Positions 9,029-18,170 of a DNA stretch of 34,214 nucleotides are shown here, piece by piece. The first letter of the stretch is position 1; every line of letters starts with the position of its first letter. A program made the translations under genes and the position numbers. The notes below the pieces were generated by a model, which saw only the letters and a list, made by a program, of their open reading frames with translations, was not told where the DNA came from and did not search any database. This DNA comes from Candidatus Poseidonia sp. (lineage in GTDB: Archaea > Thermoplasmatota > Poseidoniia > Poseidoniales > Poseidoniaceae): NCBI GenBank assembly GCA_016779705.1, contig JADHNB010000007.1, forward strand, positions 1 through 34,214. The letters run 5' to 3'.

Positions 9029-10039
9029 TCACAGCGGGCCCAGCACGCCAAGCCACTCGCTTGGAATGAAGATGATGAACACCAGGGAGAGAAACATCCA
9101 GCCCAAGTAAAACAAACTTCGGAAAAAGGAGGAGGCGGCTTTTGGCATCCGCCCGTTTTCGTCAAACGGTTCACGGGGGTCAATCGCCCACACCGAAGCA
9201 GCGTACCAGAGCGTAAGGCCACCCGAAACGAAGGCCCACAGCAACGGCAAGCCTGATTCCGGCCAAAAACACGGTACGGAACCGAGCAGAAGCAACAGTA
9301 CACAGTAGACCTTGGATTGCCTCACCGTGTGTTCAGGTCCTCGAACTTCGTTCATCATGGGGATGTTGACCTTGCCGTATTCGCCCGACCGATAGAGGGC
9401 CAGCGCCCAGAAGTGAGGGGGGGTCCAAAGGAAAATCAGGAAAAACAGCATCCAAGGAATGGGAGACCCCAAATCAAACACGTTGGTGTTGGCGATGGAA
9501 TCTCCAGCCGCTGCCGCCCAACCGATGAGGGGGGGCGTTGATCCAGCGATTCCTCCAATCACGATGTTTTGTGGGGTCCGGCGCTTGAGCCAAATCGAGT
9601 ACACCAGAACGTAAAACACGACGGAAAAGGCCGACCAAAACGCCGCTTTCGCACTGACGAGCAAGAAGAGCGCGGACCCCACCACGGCGATGATGGAGCC
9701 GAACACCAAGGCAAAACGCGGGGTGGCGTGGCCAAGCGGGATGGGGCGGTTTTGCGTCCGCCGCATGTGAGGGTCAATGTCGGCGTCGTACCACATGTTG
9801 ATGGCGTTGGAACCCCCTGCGGAAAGCGTGCCCCCGACGAGGGTGACCAACGCGACGGTCAACGTGTCCAACCACGTTCGCTCCACATCGAGCACCCCTG
9901 ACCGGGCCAACGTATCGTGAACCAGAATGGCACACAAGGCCGTGATTTGCAACAGGACGATGACGCGGAGTTTCATCAACTGCATCATGACCGAAAGCCG
10001 ACCGGGCGCCGCCTGATGAGCGGTGGAAGTTTTGCTCAT
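9029..10039 (-). CDS. ctaB: Protoheme IX farnesyltransferase (heme O synthase)
   Basis: UbiA-superfamily motifs NAINMWYDADIDPHMRRTQNRPIPLG and WTPPHFWALALYRSGEYGKVNIPMMNEVRGPEHT. Likely start MSKTSTAHQ at 10039. Confidence 0.95.
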   Translation of the reverse strand: MSKTSTAHQAAPGRLSVMMQLMKLRVIVLLQITALCAILVHDTLARSGVLDVERTWLDTLTVALVTLVGGTLSAGGSNAINMWYDADIDPHMRRTQNRPIPLGHATPRFALVFGSIIAVVGSALFLLVSAKAAFWSAFSVVFYVLVYSIWLKRRTPQNIVIGGIAGSTPPLIGWAAAAGDSIANTNVFDLGSPIPWMLFFLIFLWTPPHFWALALYRSGEYGKVNIPMMNEVRGPEHTVRQSKVYCVLLLLLGSVPCFWPESGLPLLWAFVSGGLTLWYAASVWAIDPREPFDENGRMPKAASSFFRSLFYLGWMFLSLVFIIFIPSEWLGVLGPL

Positions 10040-11121
10040 TCGCTCTCGACCTCGCGGGGGGTTGATTTCGTCTCGGGTAGCGACGCCGAGGCAAAGCGTA
10101 CACTCAGCATCATGTACACCGCCGAAAGGAACGCAGAGACGCCAACGACGAGGTGCAACAAAGAGAGCCACTCAGGAAAATCGCCCACCTTGGCAAACAC
10201 GATGTATGAACCGCCCACGATGACGTTGAGCATCCAAAGGCCGGTGGTCACCTCGGCGAGGCGCAGCACGGCGAGGCTTCCGCGTTCTTGGTCGGTCGTG
10301 GTCCGCATGGAGCTCAAATTGAGAATGAGAATAAGGCCAACCACCAAGGCACCGAACCGGTGAATCATTTGAACGAACACGCCTGGGCCGTCCAGCGATG
10401 GAAGGATGGAGCCTTGACATTTTGGCCACCCGTTTGGAAATCCGAAGGAACAACTCTGGTTGTATTGCCCCCCCGCGGAGGACGACACCCAAGCACCCAA
10501 GACCAACAACACGCCGACCGCTGCGGTCATGGCATGGATTCGCCGCATGTGGGCGTCAAGAAAAGCAGCGGGAGTGGACATGAAGGCCCATGTGGCCCCC
10601 TCCTTCAGGCGCATCGCCATGTACTGCCAAATCAAGCACGAGGTGAACAAACACGCCAGCGACAAATGCAGGGCCACGGTCCAATCAGCGTTGTCAAAAA
10701 AGACCGTCACGGCTCCTGCCGCGGCTTGGACGACGAGGAGAACCGCAGAAAACAGCGCCGCCTGACCCACGGAACGGCCGTAGGTGGTTTCCAAACGGCG
10801 CATCCAAACCACGTTGATGAGGATGGGAACGGCAATGATGCCGACCAACAATCGGTGGAACCACTCAACAAAGATTTGGAACGTGGTGTATCGGTGGTCG
10901 GCTCCTCGGGAATCTTGGTGTTCGGGGTTGGCCGCCCAAAAAGCCGCCTGCTCGTCTTCGGAGACGTCGAAATGCCACGTCCCGAAGCAGGTTGGCCATT
11001 CAGGACATGACTCGCCGGCATCGTTGATGCGTATGGAGCCGCCCACCACGACGATGAGCAGAGCCATTGCCACCAGAAGGATGGCGAGCGCGGAAGGGCG
11101 ACGCCACCACGCAGACTCCAT
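10036..11121 (-). CDS. ctaA: Heme A synthase (COX15/CtaA family)
   Basis: GGSIRINDAGESCPEWPTCFGTWHF, VEWFHRLLVGI, VALHLSLA, MIHRFGALVVG; multi-TM. Its stop overlaps the ctaB start. A GTG start at 11163 is also possible. Confidence 0.9.
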   Translation of the reverse strand: MESAWWRRPSALAILLVAMALLIVVVGGSIRINDAGESCPEWPTCFGTWHFDVSEDEQAAFWAANPEHQDSRGADHRYTTFQIFVEWFHRLLVGIIAVPILINVVWMRRLETTYGRSVGQAALFSAVLLVVQAAAGAVTVFFDNADWTVALHLSLACLFTSCLIWQYMAMRLKEGATWAFMSTPAAFLDAHMRRIHAMTAAVGVLLVLGAWVSSSAGGQYNQSCSFGFPNGWPKCQGSILPSLDGPGVFVQMIHRFGALVVGLILILNLSSMRTTTDQERGSLAVLRLAEVTTGLWMLNVIVGGSYIVFAKVGDFPEWLSLLHLVVGVSAFLSAVYMMLSVRFASASLPETKSTPREVESE

Positions 11122-11172
11122 GGAGGCTTGGGGGAGCAGACCCCTTTTGAACAAATGCCTCACCCCCTGTGC

Positions 11173-12090
11173 ATGGATTGGGGACCATGGCGGCGTACGG
11201 CGTTGGTCGTCATCACGCTCCTTCTCGCCTCATCGGCTCCGGCGGTCGTGGCCGGTCAGGCCGCCGAGGGAGAGAACCTCCATCTCCAACGGCTTGACGT
11301 TCGCGTGGTCCCGGCATCGTGCGTGACCAGCGAAAACTGCTCCATCACGCAACCCTCCCATCTGGTCGAGTACTTCAGCGCCGATTGGTGCGAACCCTGC
11401 GAGCAGGTCACCCAGCAACTGGAAAACATCAGCGACGAAACCCTGGTCGTTCTCCAGCACCACCCTTCTCCCAGCGATGCGTCCTTCCTTTCGGCCTCCA
11501 AAGGACGGTTCGACCAAACCTACCGGCTGCTGTTCCTCCCGTCGCTGGTGGTGGATGGAGCGCATCTCCTCACCGGCACTCGCCAAGCCATGGACCTCCC
11601 CACCGTCCTCAACAACTCAACGCTGCCAACCTCTTCCTTGGATTCGCTTCGCGTTGAAAACGGCACGATGACGTGGCAAGCTCCCAATTCCACGATGTTG
11701 CGCGTGTGGTACGCTGAACCCACGCCACATGAAACCAACGGGAAAGTCCACGATTCGTTGGCGAGAGCCATGGTCGAAGTCAACGCATCAGCGGGGAGCA
11801 TGAACCTCTCCACGCTACCGAGCAACCCCTCAGGGATGTTTGTGGTCATTTTGGAACAACCGGGAACCCCTGCCCTGACGGTTGCGTCGCTCGCCCCCAC
11901 GGGTTTGATGGATCTCAGCGATGTCACGACCGATCAAACCGGCCGTCAGGACGGCTTCGGTCAAGGCGGATGGGCCATGTTGGCCACGCTTGGCCTGGTG
12001 CTCCTGCTCTTGCCAGCCTTGGTCATGCACCGAAGGTTGATGAAAAACAGCGAGCATGAACCCCACGCCGGTTCCTCGGCAGAAGAGTGA
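11173..12090 (+). CDS. Secreted/membrane-anchored thioredoxin-fold protein with CEPC motif
   Basis: Signal peptide MDWGPWRRTALVVITLLLASSAPAVVAG; LVEYFSADWCEPCEQVTQQL (WCxxC); candidate cis-Pro loop RLLFLPSLVVDG; C-terminal TM LATLGLVLLLLPALVMHRR. Confidence 0.72.
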   Translation: MDWGPWRRTALVVITLLLASSAPAVVAGQAAEGENLHLQRLDVRVVPASCVTSENCSITQPSHLVEYFSADWCEPCEQVTQQLENISDETLVVLQHHPSPSDASFLSASKGRFDQTYRLLFLPSLVVDGAHLLTGTRQAMDLPTVLNNSTLPTSSLDSLRVENGTMTWQAPNSTMLRVWYAEPTPHETNGKVHDSLARAMVEVNASAGSMNLSTLPSNPSGMFVVILEQPGTPALTVASLAPTGLMDLSDVTTDQTGRQDGFGQGGWAMLATLGLVLLLLPALVMHRRLMKNSEHEPHAGSSAEE

Positions 12091-12149
12091 GGTAGATTCA
12101 AAAAGAGTCGCTATGTCGGCGAAGTGCGAAAGCCTCGCATGTGATTGAT

Positions 12150-12404
12150 ATGGTGAAACCAGCACGACAACACACCCGCTTCGAACGAGCTCGAATCATC
12201 GGCGCTCGGGCGCTTCAAATTGGAATGGGCGCTCCGCTCTACGCTACCGAAGATGTGCTTCGTGAGCAATTCAAGGAAGAGCTCGTGTCGTTGTACGGCC
12301 TGGAAGAAGCCAACATTCGTTTCGTTCTCGACCCCCTGAAGATCGCCCTTTACGAATACGAGAACCATTTGATTCCCATCGATGTCGACCCTCACGAAGA
12401 CTGA
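12150..12404 (+). CDS. rpoK: DNA-directed RNA polymerase subunit K (Rpb6/omega homologue)
   Basis: [23 protein letters not shown] is the hallmark Rpb6/RpoK motif; 84 aa. Confidence 0.9.
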   Translation: MVKPARQHTRFERARIIGARALQIGMGAPLYATEDVLREQFKEELVSLYGLEEANIRFVLDPLKIALYEYENHLIPIDVDPHED

Positions 12405-13495
12405 GCGTCCGATTGGAAACCGTAAAATTCGGGGTGCTCAACCTCGGCAAGCGCTTCACGCTTGACCAAGAGGGTTCGAACCGCCCACAGATCAACGAAC
12501 ACGCGATACTTGGTGGTTGCATCCAGATAGTCAACACCGCTTGAGCCACCGGTGCCCATTCGTCGACCGATCATCCGCTCCACCATGCGTGCGTGGTGGG
12601 TTCTGAAAAGCAGCATGGATTGCTCAAGTTCCACGAAACTATCGATGAGTTGACGTGGCCATGACAACAACGGCAACTCCCTGTACGATTCTATAAACAA
12701 GAGACCTGCTCTCCCACGATGGACGTTGCCGTCGGGTAATAGGAAGGTTTCAGCGGCCTTCACGCCGCCTTCAATTCTCGGGCGGAGGCTTTCCTCGGTG
12801 CCGTGCCCGATGGCCACCATGTGTTGAATCACCTCTTCGCCATGCTCGGCCATGGACCGGAGGTGGGCATCAACATAGGACCGAACGACCTCTTCGTCCC
12901 CCGTGGACCCCGGAAGCGAGCCATGGATGGGCGTTCGAGCGAGCCAAGCGGAAAGGGTGTCGTTCAGGGAGGGGGCGTTGTACGTCACCTCAAAGGCGGC
13001 CATCGTCTCTGGTGTGACTTTCCCTTCCTCACTCAGGCGGCGCATGTGAGCCAACGGGTCCATGCCTCCGACGCGTTGCTCCTGCTCGAGGCCCAACAAC
13101 ACCTCCAATTCTCGCATCTGCCAAGACTCAAAACCTGAGGAGGTCCCCAAGCGGTCACGGAAAGCGAGGAAATCTTGGGGCGAGAGCGTTTCCATCACCT
13201 TCCATTGGTCGGCAAGAAGACGGAAAATCTCACTCACGCGCTCGAGGTGATGAACGATCACGGGGATTTGATGCTCTTCGATTTTGGGGGCGAGGAGGGC
13301 GTCACGGGCCTCCTTCAACTCACGAAGGATGAGCTTGAACCACAATTCAAACGCCTGATGGACGATGATGAAGTGCAATTCGTCGTTGGAGGGCGGAGGT
13401 GAATACCCTTCGGGACCGTCTTGAAGGTTCAACAATTCATCAAGCCGCAGGTAGCCCCCGTAGGTCATCCGAACGCCCGGCGCCCCATCTGCCAT
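12392..13495 (-). CDS. kynA: Tryptophan 2,3-dioxygenase
   Basis: [16 protein letters not shown]...[76 protein letters not shown]. The start could be 13519, 13495 or 13468. Confidence 0.93.
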   Translation of the reverse strand: MADGAPGVRMTYGGYLRLDELLNLQDGPEGYSPPPSNDELHFIIVHQAFELWFKLILRELKEARDALLAPKIEEHQIPVIVHHLERVSEIFRLLADQWKVMETLSPQDFLAFRDRLGTSSGFESWQMRELEVLLGLEQEQRVGGMDPLAHMRRLSEEGKVTPETMAAFEVTYNAPSLNDTLSAWLARTPIHGSLPGSTGDEEVVRSYVDAHLRSMAEHGEEVIQHMVAIGHGTEESLRPRIEGGVKAAETFLLPDGNVHRGRAGLLFIESYRELPLLSWPRQLIDSFVELEQSMLLFRTHHARMVERMIGRRMGTGGSSGVDYLDATTKYRVFVDLWAVRTLLVKREALAEVEHPEFYGFQSDAQSS

Positions 13496-13655
13496 GGGCC
13501 AACGAAGCCCAACGCCCACATGAATGCTTCACTTTGCATTGACCGCTGCTTCGAGGTTTCCTCCACCCGTTCGCCTGACGAAAGAAGACACAGGATGCCC
13601 GGAAATCAATTTCTATGGACATAATACTCATAGAGCGATTACAAAACCCCTCCAT

Positions 13656-14768
13656 ATGGGCGTACCGTTCGATACCGTGCGAGATTGGCTAGCGGCCTAC
13701 GACCGGGAGTCCATCACCATCGGGGTTGTGGCCTCCCACTCATCGCTGCAAATTCTTCACGGAGCACGGCAAGAAGGGTTTCGAACCCTGGGCATCGCCG
13801 TTGGCGAGAATCGGCGCCGATTCTACAAGGCCTTCCCCGGGGCAGACCCCGATGAGTGGCTGATGCTCGATGATTACCGAGAAATGCTGGATTATGCAGC
13901 ATGGTTTCGGGAGAAGAACGTCATCATCGTGCCCCACGGATCGCTGGTCGAGTACCTCGGCGCCAACAATTTCCGCAACCTCGAGGTACCCACCTTCGGA
14001 AACAGGAACATTCTGCATTGGGAAAGCAGCAGGGCGCTTCAACGGCAATGGTTGGAAGACGGGGGATGCACCATGCCCAAGGTCATTGAGGACCCCCACA
14101 ACATCGCTGGGCCAGTGATTGTCAAATATGCAGGCGCGAAGGGTGGCCGTGGGTACTTTATTGCCCGTGACTACCGTGATTTCCGACGAAACGTGGACAT
14201 TGAAGAGGAATTCACCATCCAAGAATACGTCCTTGGTTGCCGATACTACCTCCATTTCTTCTTCGACCCCACCGCCGAGGACGGCTATCAGGTGCAAGGA
14301 CGTGGAAAACTCGCTGGCAAGAACCTAGGCCGGCTCGAATTGTTGTCGATGGACCGACGTGACGAAAGCAACGTCGATGAGTTCTACAAGTTGGGTTCGC
14401 TTCGCGACCTTCGCGAGATGGCCCTTGAACCGTCCTTCGTCGTGACGGGAAACCAGCCGGTCGTGATCCGTGAATCCTTGTTGCCCCGAGCCTTTGAGAT
14501 GGCCGAAGGGACCGTTGCTGCCTCGTACAACCTCGAAGATGAATCGCGAGGCATGCTGGGGCCGTTTTGCCTTGAGACCATCGTGACCGACCAACTTGAA
14601 TTCAAGGTGTTTGAGATCAGCGCTCGCATCGTCGCTGGGTCAAACCCGTTCATTGGGGGCTCACCTTACTCGGACATCAACGAGCGATTCATGTCCACCG
14701 GTCGACGCATTGCACGGTCCATCCGCAACGCCCTCAAGGACGACCGCCTCGAAGACATCATTTCGTGA
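13656..14768 (+). CDS. purP: 5-formaminoimidazole-4-carboxamide ribonucleotide synthetase, PurP family
   Basis: IGVVASHSSLQILHGARQEGFRT...IIVPHGSLVEYLG...FGNRNILHWESSRALQRQWLEDGG...VKYAGAKGGRGYFIA; C-terminal FEISARIVAGSNPFIGGSPYSDI. Likely start ATG 13656 (MGVPFDTVRDW). Confidence 0.92.
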   Translation: MGVPFDTVRDWLAAYDRESITIGVVASHSSLQILHGARQEGFRTLGIAVGENRRRFYKAFPGADPDEWLMLDDYREMLDYAAWFREKNVIIVPHGSLVEYLGANNFRNLEVPTFGNRNILHWESSRALQRQWLEDGGCTMPKVIEDPHNIAGPVIVKYAGAKGGRGYFIARDYRDFRRNVDIEEEFTIQEYVLGCRYYLHFFFDPTAEDGYQVQGRGKLAGKNLGRLELLSMDRRDESNVDEFYKLGSLRDLREMALEPSFVVTGNQPVVIRESLLPRAFEMAEGTVAASYNLEDESRGMLGPFCLETIVTDQLEFKVFEISARIVAGSNPFIGGSPYSDINERFMSTGRRIARSIRNALKDDRLEDIIS

Positions 14769-14787
14769 GCCCGACCAAGCTCGGCCG

Positions 14788-14828
14788 AAGCGTCCTCATC
14801 AGCGGCCATGACAACGGCCACGACGCTT
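14788..14828. terminator. Candidate hairpin between convergent genes
   Basis: AAGCGTC...GGCC...GGCC..GACGCTT inverted repeat, followed on the + strand by GCTCGGTGATGTTTTT. Confidence 0.35.
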
Positions 14829-14843
14829 GCTCGGTGATGTTTT

Positions 14844-16586
14844 TCACTCGTCACCGGACAGGGCGTCAAGGTCGGGTGCAGAGGGCAGTGATTCGTCCGG
14901 GTCAACGACGTCTTCCTCCTTTGGCTCATCGGCGACCTGCGAGGGTTGACCTCCGGTGGAGGCATGTTCGAGTTGAGCCTCCAATTCACGTCGACGGGCT
15001 GCTCGCTCCTCAGGCGAAGGGAGGGTGAATTCCGCCACGAGCATGATGGGGTCGCCAGAGGAGAGTTCCCCGTTGTACTCGAGGTGGTCACCGCCTTGAT
15101 TGACAATGATTTGGAATTTGGTCGGGTCCTTGCTCTTCCGCTTGTCGTGCTTTTTGTAGTGGTGAACGTAGACCTGATATTTTCCAGCAGGCGCCTTGCC
15201 TTCTTCCCAGAAAACGTTCTCCACCGGCTTTCGAGTCTCGGCGCGTACGTTGGCGTCAACGTCGAGTTCACCACCGCAAGCGGACTTCTTGTTCCCGCCA
15301 TGAATTCGCTCGCCAGAGGGGCAGACCACGTGGAGATCGAGGTCGTTGTAATTGTTCCACATCAAGGAAATTTGGACATCCGAGGATTGCGCCCCTTCAC
15401 GCTCCAGGCGAGCCTTGAGTTCAGCCATCGCTCGTTGCGCTGCATCGCGGGATTCCAGAAGTTCCTGTTCACGGGCCGCTTCGATTTCGGCAAGGCGCTG
15501 GGCTTCGGCCTCGGCAAGGTCGGCCTGCCGTTGGGCTTCGGCCTCTTCGGAAGCGTGGTTCGCCTCGGGAACTTCCACGCCGGCGGCGCGCAATTCGGCT
15601 TCCAATTCACGGCGACGAGCCGCCCGCTCTTCAGGAGAAGGCAGGTCAAACTCGGCCACGAGCATGATGGGGTCGCCGGTCGATAATTCGCCGTTGTATT
15701 CTCGCATATCACCGCCCTGATTGACGATAACTTGGAATTTGGTCGGGTCCTTGCTCTTTCGCTTGTTGTGCTTCTTGTAATAGTGAACGTAAACTTGGTA
15801 CTTCCCAGCCGGTGCTTTGCCGTCTTCCCAAAACACGTTTTCAACCGGTTTCCGGGTTTCGGCCCGTACGTTGGCATCGACGTCCAGTTCACCGCCGCAG
15901 GCGGATTTCTTGTTGCCGCCGTGAATGCGTTCACCGGACGGACAGACCACATGGAGGTCAAGGTCGTTGTAATTGTTCCACATCAAGGAAATTTGAACGT
16001 CCGAGGATTGAGCACCCTCTCGCTCGAGACGGGCCCGTAACTCGGCCATGGCCCGCTGGGCGGCCTCGCGGGATTCGAGTTCTTCTTGCTCTCGAGCGGC
16101 TTCGATTTCGGCAAGACGCTCGGCTTCTGCAGCGGCCAGCGCTGCTTGCCGTTCCTCTTCTCGCTCGGCAGCGAGACGGGCTTCTTCCTCGTCACGCTCC
16201 GCCGCTCGGCGGTCGGCTTCTTCTTGTTCGCGACGAAGGCCCTCCTCCTGCTCGGCACGCAAACGCTCAGCCTCGGCTTCGCGTTGACGACGTGCTTCTT
16301 CCTCAGCGGTTTGTTGCGCTTGGCGCCGCTGACTGAACCGCTCTTCGGCCAAGGCCCGGTCGCCTTGGTTTTGGCGACGGAGCATGTCCTGAACCGTGGC
16401 AAGTTTGCGGTCAAGGTTCTTCTTGGCTTTTCCAAAACCCATGCTGGAATGTTGTTGCATCAAGCCCTCGGCGTTCAGACCGCTCTGGATGTTCACTTGA
16501 GCTTCACGCCGCATGACGATGAACAAAAGGCCCAGAGCAAAAGCGCCGCCAAGAGCCATGGTGAGGACATAATCTTCCATGGGCAT
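14844..16586 (-). CDS. N-terminally membrane-anchored coiled-coil protein with two DUF2135/YfaP-like domains
   Basis: TM YVLTMALGGAFALGLLFIVMRRE, then long charged coiled coil, then two copies of DVQISLMWNNYNDLDLHVVCPSGERIHGGNKKSACGGELDVDANVRAETRKPVENVFWE(D/E)GKAPAGKYQVYVH.YKKH. Confidence 0.7.
   Translation of the reverse strand: MPMEDYVLTMALGGAFALGLLFIVMRREAQVNIQSGLNAEGLMQQHSSMGFGKAKKNLDRKLATVQDMLRRQNQGDRALAEERFSQRRQAQQTAEEEARRQREAEAERLRAEQEEGLRREQEEADRRAAERDEEEARLAAEREEERQAALAAAEAERLAEIEAAREQEELESREAAQRAMAELRARLEREGAQSSDVQISLMWNNYNDLDLHVVCPSGERIHGGNKKSACGGELDVDANVRAETRKPVENVFWEDGKAPAGKYQVYVHYYKKHNKRKSKDPTKFQVIVNQGGDMREYNGELSTGDPIMLVAEFDLPSPEERAARRRELEAELRAAGVEVPEANHASEEAEAQRQADLAEAEAQRLAEIEAAREQELLESRDAAQRAMAELKARLEREGAQSSDVQISLMWNNYNDLDLHVVCPSGERIHGGNKKSACGGELDVDANVRAETRKPVENVFWEEGKAPAGKYQVYVHHYKKHDKRKSKDPTKFQIIVNQGGDHLEYNGELSSGDPIMLVAEFTLPSPEERAARRRELEAQLEHASTGGQPSQVADEPKEEDVVDPDESLPSAPDLDALSGDE
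14970..16141 (-). repeat. In-frame tandem duplication, 621-bp (207-aa) period, inside the preceding CDS
   Basis: The 32-bp match GGTCGTTGTAATTGTTCCACATCAAGGAAATT begins at 15341 and at 15962 (offset 621). TCGATTTCGG occurs at 15481 and 16102 with the same offset. Copies run approximately 14970-15520 and 15591-16141. Confidence 0.9.
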
Positions 16587-16690
16587 GATTTCCCCATGAC
16601 GAACTACCTCTTGAAACATACGATTCAACCCCCACAGACCTGTTCATGAACGCCGATAGGTAAAACAAGGACTACGGAGGAGTGAACCCC

Positions 16691-17326
16691 ATGCGAGAGG
16701 TCACCTTGCGATGGGAAAGGGAGGCCCTCGCATCAACTTCCATGGCCGCCTTGGACGAGATCGTTAGCCGACTCTCCATTCTGGGGAACCTCCACATTTC
16801 CCCCGACGGCGTTCGACAACTCATTGCTCCGGTGTACCGCGAAGGAAAGAACGTTGATGACCTCAAGGTCATTGAGTTCATCGAGGTGAAGGAAGTCCTC
16901 TCCGAGCGCGAACAGAACGCCGTGGTCATCTTCAACACCCACCCGCTGGTACGGATGGCCACCAACACGGAGGACATCCACATTCTTGTGCCCTGTGCCT
17001 ATGAAAACGGAGCGTTCACCATCACCGTTCGGGGACTGCCCAAAGCCGTGGCGCAATTTGTTCGATTGACGGAGGCCTTCATACCTCCCTCGCACGTGAA
17101 GGTGCAAAACATCACCGAACAAGTCGATGGGTTGGCCGAGGTGATGACGCAGCGCCAACTGGAATGTTTTGCCTTGGCTGCCAAACACGGGTACTTTGAG
17201 GAACCAAAACGCATCACGGTGCAGGGATTGGCCGAGGTGATGGGCGTGGCCCGCTCAACCTACCAAGAACATCTCTCCAGCGCTGAACAAGCCGCCCTGC
17301 TTTGGATCGCTGAGCGCCTTGACTAG
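16691..17326 (+). CDS. HTH_10 (bacterio-opsin activator-type) transcriptional regulator
   Basis: C-terminal LTxRQ-type HTH: MTQRQLECFALAAKHGYFEEPKRITVQGLAEVMGVARSTYQEHLSSAEQAALLWIAE. SD GGAGG at 16676-16680. Confidence 0.87.
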   Translation: MREVTLRWEREALASTSMAALDEIVSRLSILGNLHISPDGVRQLIAPVYREGKNVDDLKVIEFIEVKEVLSEREQNAVVIFNTHPLVRMATNTEDIHILVPCAYENGAFTITVRGLPKAVAQFVRLTEAFIPPSHVKVQNITEQVDGLAEVMTQRQLECFALAAKHGYFEEPKRITVQGLAEVMGVARSTYQEHLSSAEQAALLWIAERLD

Positions 17327-17372
17327 ATTGAATCAAACAAACCTTTGATGACTGCGGCGTCTTCCCACCATC

Positions 17373-18170
17373 ATGGACAAGGCCTCAAGGCTTCGCGCCC
17401 TTCTACCCAATCAGCGTGGCGTCTGGATTCCAATTGACCACGGCGCCTCCGATTACCCCAATCCCGGACTTGAAAACCTGGACCAACTTATTCCTCAACT
17501 CATCGATGCCGGCGTGGATGTGATTCTCGCCCAGAAAGGAGTGGTGGGTCAATACGCACCGCTTTGCGAGGGCACCAGGACCAACATGGTGGTCCATTTC
17601 TCCGTTTCAACGCGGCATGCAGGGCCGAATTCAAACAACAAAGTGATGGTCGGGCACGCCGACGAAACCCTCGCTCGTGGTGGAATGGGCGTTTCCAGTC
17701 AGGTGAACATGGGAAGTGAAGCGGAACCGGAAATGATTGAACGCATGGGCGACCTCAACCGCCACGCTCACCTGCTCGGCCTCCCGGCGTTCGGCATGGT
17801 CTATCCACGGGGCCCCAATCTCAACCCCGTACCCGGAGATGTCACGGGCGGCCAAGCCCACGCCGTTCGGTTGGCCTTTGAGTTAGGGTGCGACGCAGCG
17901 AAATGCACCTGGACCGGCGACGCATCGTCCTTTGCTGAGGTGGCCTCGGCAGCGCCCATTCCGGTTTTGGTCGCCGGAGGGCCCGCTTCGGGCAACGAAC
18001 GAGAGGTCCTCACCATGGTCCACCAAGCCCTTCAGGCAGGGGCCAGCGGCGTATGCATGGGGCGACAAGTCTTCGCTCATCCCAATCCCGGTGCGATGGC
18101 GAACGCCCTCGTGAAGATGGTCCACGAGGGGGCTTCGGTGGATGAGGCCCTCGCCCAAGTTGAATGGTAG
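17373..18170 (+). CDS. 2-amino-3,7-dideoxy-D-threo-hept-6-ulosonate (ADH) synthase / DhnA-type class I aldolase
   Basis: VWIPIDHGASDYPNPGLENL, MVYPRGPN, GCDAAKCTWTGD, PVLVAGGPASGNEREVLTMVHQALQAGASGVCMGRQVF. Followed directly by DHQ synthase II. Confidence 0.88.
   Translation: MDKASRLRALLPNQRGVWIPIDHGASDYPNPGLENLDQLIPQLIDAGVDVILAQKGVVGQYAPLCEGTRTNMVVHFSVSTRHAGPNSNNKVMVGHADETLARGGMGVSSQVNMGSEAEPEMIERMGDLNRHAHLLGLPAFGMVYPRGPNLNPVPGDVTGGQAHAVRLAFELGCDAAKCTWTGDASSFAEVASAAPIPVLVAGGPASGNEREVLTMVHQALQAGASGVCMGRQVFAHPNPGAMANALVKMVHEGASVDEALAQVEW

Noticed and set aside
14946-15686. 246-aa + strand open frame with internal repeats
   Set aside because: The repeat structure is just the antisense image of the duplicated DUF2135-like domain.
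16050-16330. Low-complexity Arg/Glu/Ala-rich stretch as a possible DNA repeat
   Set aside because: Explained by the coiled-coil coding region of the DUF2135-like protein.
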